Assembly (NCBI GenBank): GCA_900544065.1
Contig: UQTR01000096.1
Coordinates: forward strand, 1 to 7,062
Reading direction: 5' to 3'
DNA length: 7,062 bases
From: an uncultured Collinsella sp.
GTDB taxonomy: Bacteria > Actinomycetota > Coriobacteriia > Coriobacteriales > Coriobacteriaceae
In this document: piece by piece, positions 5,860 to 7,062 of the stretch
How the letters are laid out: the number at the start of each line of letters is the position of its first letter
Numbering within the stretch: position 1 is the first letter of the stretch
Position numbers and translations under genes: made by a program
Notes under the pieces: model-generated
What the model was told of the DNA's origin: nothing
Database searches by the model: none
What the model saw: the letters and a program-made list of their open reading frames with translations, nothing else

Positions 5860-7037
5860 CTAAACCCCAGACCTCCGCACCGAGATGAACAGCAGCAAAA
5901 TCAGCGCGACGGAGATGCCGAGCGATGCCGTCATGCCCGCCTGGAACGAGGGCGACACCGCAACGAGCGCGCCGAAGACCGCGATGCCCAGCGCACCGCC
6001 CACCTGACGCAGGGTGTTGAAGACAGCACTCGCCACACCGCCGTGCTCCGCGCCGGCACTCTTGAGCACCAGGCTCGCCAGGCACGGCGTGGTGAGGGCG
6101 CCGCCCAGGCCGACGATACACACGGCAGCGGAAACCGCGATACTCGACATGACGCCACCGAAAACCACGAACATGCCGTAGCCCACAAAGAGCACGGCCA
6201 TGCCGGCCGAGAGCGAGAACCGCATGCCGTGCGAACCGGTCAGCCGATCGCTGAGCAGATTGCCGATGACCGACGTCACGGCCGCGGGCGCAAACGCAAG
6301 ACCGCACATGAGCGGCGAGGCGCCCAGCCCCTGCTGCAGGAACAGCGTGCTCAAGAAGATCATGCCGTTCCAGCTGAGGATCATCGAGAAGCCTCCGTAC
6401 AGCGCGATCCGCATGCCCTCAGACTCGAAAAGCGCAAGCGGCATCATGGGGTATTCGGCATGCTGCTGGCGCACCACGAAGGCGATGCAGCCGATGACGC
6501 CGAGCAGCATGCATGCCAACGGGAGCGGCGCCAGGAAGCCCTGGCCACCGGCCTCAATGACCCCGCAGGTCAAACCGCCTATTCCCGCGATTGCGAGCAC
6601 CTGGCTCGGCATGTCGAACGGAACGGTCCGCGTGGGCGACGTCGGCAAATGCCGCGCCATCAAAAGAACGACCGCGCAAACCGGCACGTTGATCGCGAAG
6701 ACCCAGCCCCAGTGGATGGGGACGAGAAGACCGCCGAGCAGGGGCCCGCACGCTGTGGCAGCCGAGCCGCCAATGCCCCAGATGGCCAGCGCACGAGAGC
6801 GCGCGCGTTCCGAAAGATACGCCTCGTTGATAAGCGACATGGACGAAGGCAAGGTCAGGGCGCCGGCGATGCCCAGCACCACACGCCCCACAACGAGCAT
6901 GGCCACGCTGTTCGCAAGCGCGCAGATGAGCGACGCCACCGCAAAGCCCGCCATGCCCGCAATGAACACGCGCTTTGCGCCCAGACGGTCGGAGATGTTG
7001 CCGGCGCACAACAGGAGCATGGCGAGCGGCATCGTAT
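5860..7037 (-). CDS. MFS drug exporter, DHA2 (EmrB/QacA-like), N-terminus missing
   Basis: Proton-driven efflux pump of the inner membrane. The frame is open to the adapter junction; numbering is from the first internal Met (7032), which is not the true start. Motif A, GNISDRLGAKR, is at 11-21. The family's loop sequence ALTLPSSMSLINEAY is at 58-72. The antiporter motif C, with GPLLGG, is at about 87-101. The segment NTLRQVGGALGIAVFG (339-354) is typical of the DHA2 C-terminal half. Many hydrophobic segments fit a 12-14 helix carrier. Full-length relatives place about 50-70 residues before motif A, so roughly the first one or two helices are lost beyond the right end. Substrate unknown; multidrug or antibiotic export is a family-level guess. 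It is probably a separate transcription unit from the hydrogenase operon because of the 327-nt gap. Codon use looks like that of its neighbours, with no sign of transfer. Confidence 0.9.
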
Positions 7038-7062
7038 CTGTCTCTTATACACATCTGACGCT
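7038..7062 (-). other. Nextera/Tn5 transposase adapter (technical)
   Basis: Reverse complement of the same read-1 adapter found at the left end: mosaic end at 7038-7056, then GACGCT. With the left copy it makes an apparent terminal inverted repeat that is an artefact of tagmentation. Confidence 0.98.

Noticed and set aside
1..7062. Terminal inverted repeats suggesting an insertion sequence or composite transposon
   Set aside because: The repeats are the Tn5 mosaic end plus Nextera adapter. No transposase is present between them.

Overview
The window is a 7,009-base genomic insert (29-7037) flanked on both sides by Nextera/Tn5 transposase adapter sequence (1-28 and 7038-7062), so both outer genes are cut by library construction, not by biology. 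The DNA is GC-rich with strongly GC-ending codons and an AT-richer intergenic region. Together with an oxygen-sensitive [FeFe] hydrogenase linked to a GltD-like flavoprotein, this suggests a strictly anaerobic high-GC gut actinobacterium of the Coriobacteriia, perhaps Collinsella. That placement is inferred from composition and gene content, not from a search.

All genes are on the minus strand. Read in the direction of transcription, from right to left, they are: (1) the 3' part of a DHA2-type major facilitator drug exporter (7037-5860); (2) a 327-base intergenic region (5859-5533) holding a strong hairpin, several inverted and direct repeats and candidate promoters; (3) a 610-residue fusion of a NuoF-type 4Fe-4S domain with a GltD-like FAD/NAD(P)-dependent oxidoreductase (5532-3700); (4) a complete M3-type [FeFe] hydrogenase with every H-cluster and accessory-cluster ligand intact (3706-1895); (5) a lipoprotein substrate-binding protein with a twin-arginine-like signal (1892-834); and (6) a TauC/SsuC-type ABC permease (830 to the left end).

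Genes 3 to 6 are packed as one operon. The flavoprotein and hydrogenase genes overlap by 7 bases, the hydrogenase stop is 2 bases from the next start, and the permease start lies 3 bases beyond the binding-protein stop. The likely biochemistry is reversible electron flow from NAD(P)H through FAD and Fe-S clusters to the hydrogenase, making or consuming H2. This resembles the 'glutamate synthase-linked' group A2 hydrogenases in the published HydDB scheme. No NuoE/HydC subunit and no FMN-binding part of NuoF is present, so it does not look like the trimeric bifurcating HydABC enzyme.

The least explained point is the tight coupling of this hydrogenase to an ABC importer of unknown substrate; the importer's ATPase gene is presumably just past the left end. 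The repeats upstream of the operon, especially TTGATAA-(6 nt)-TTATCAA overlapping a possible -10 box, are candidates for a redox- or metabolite-responsive operator.
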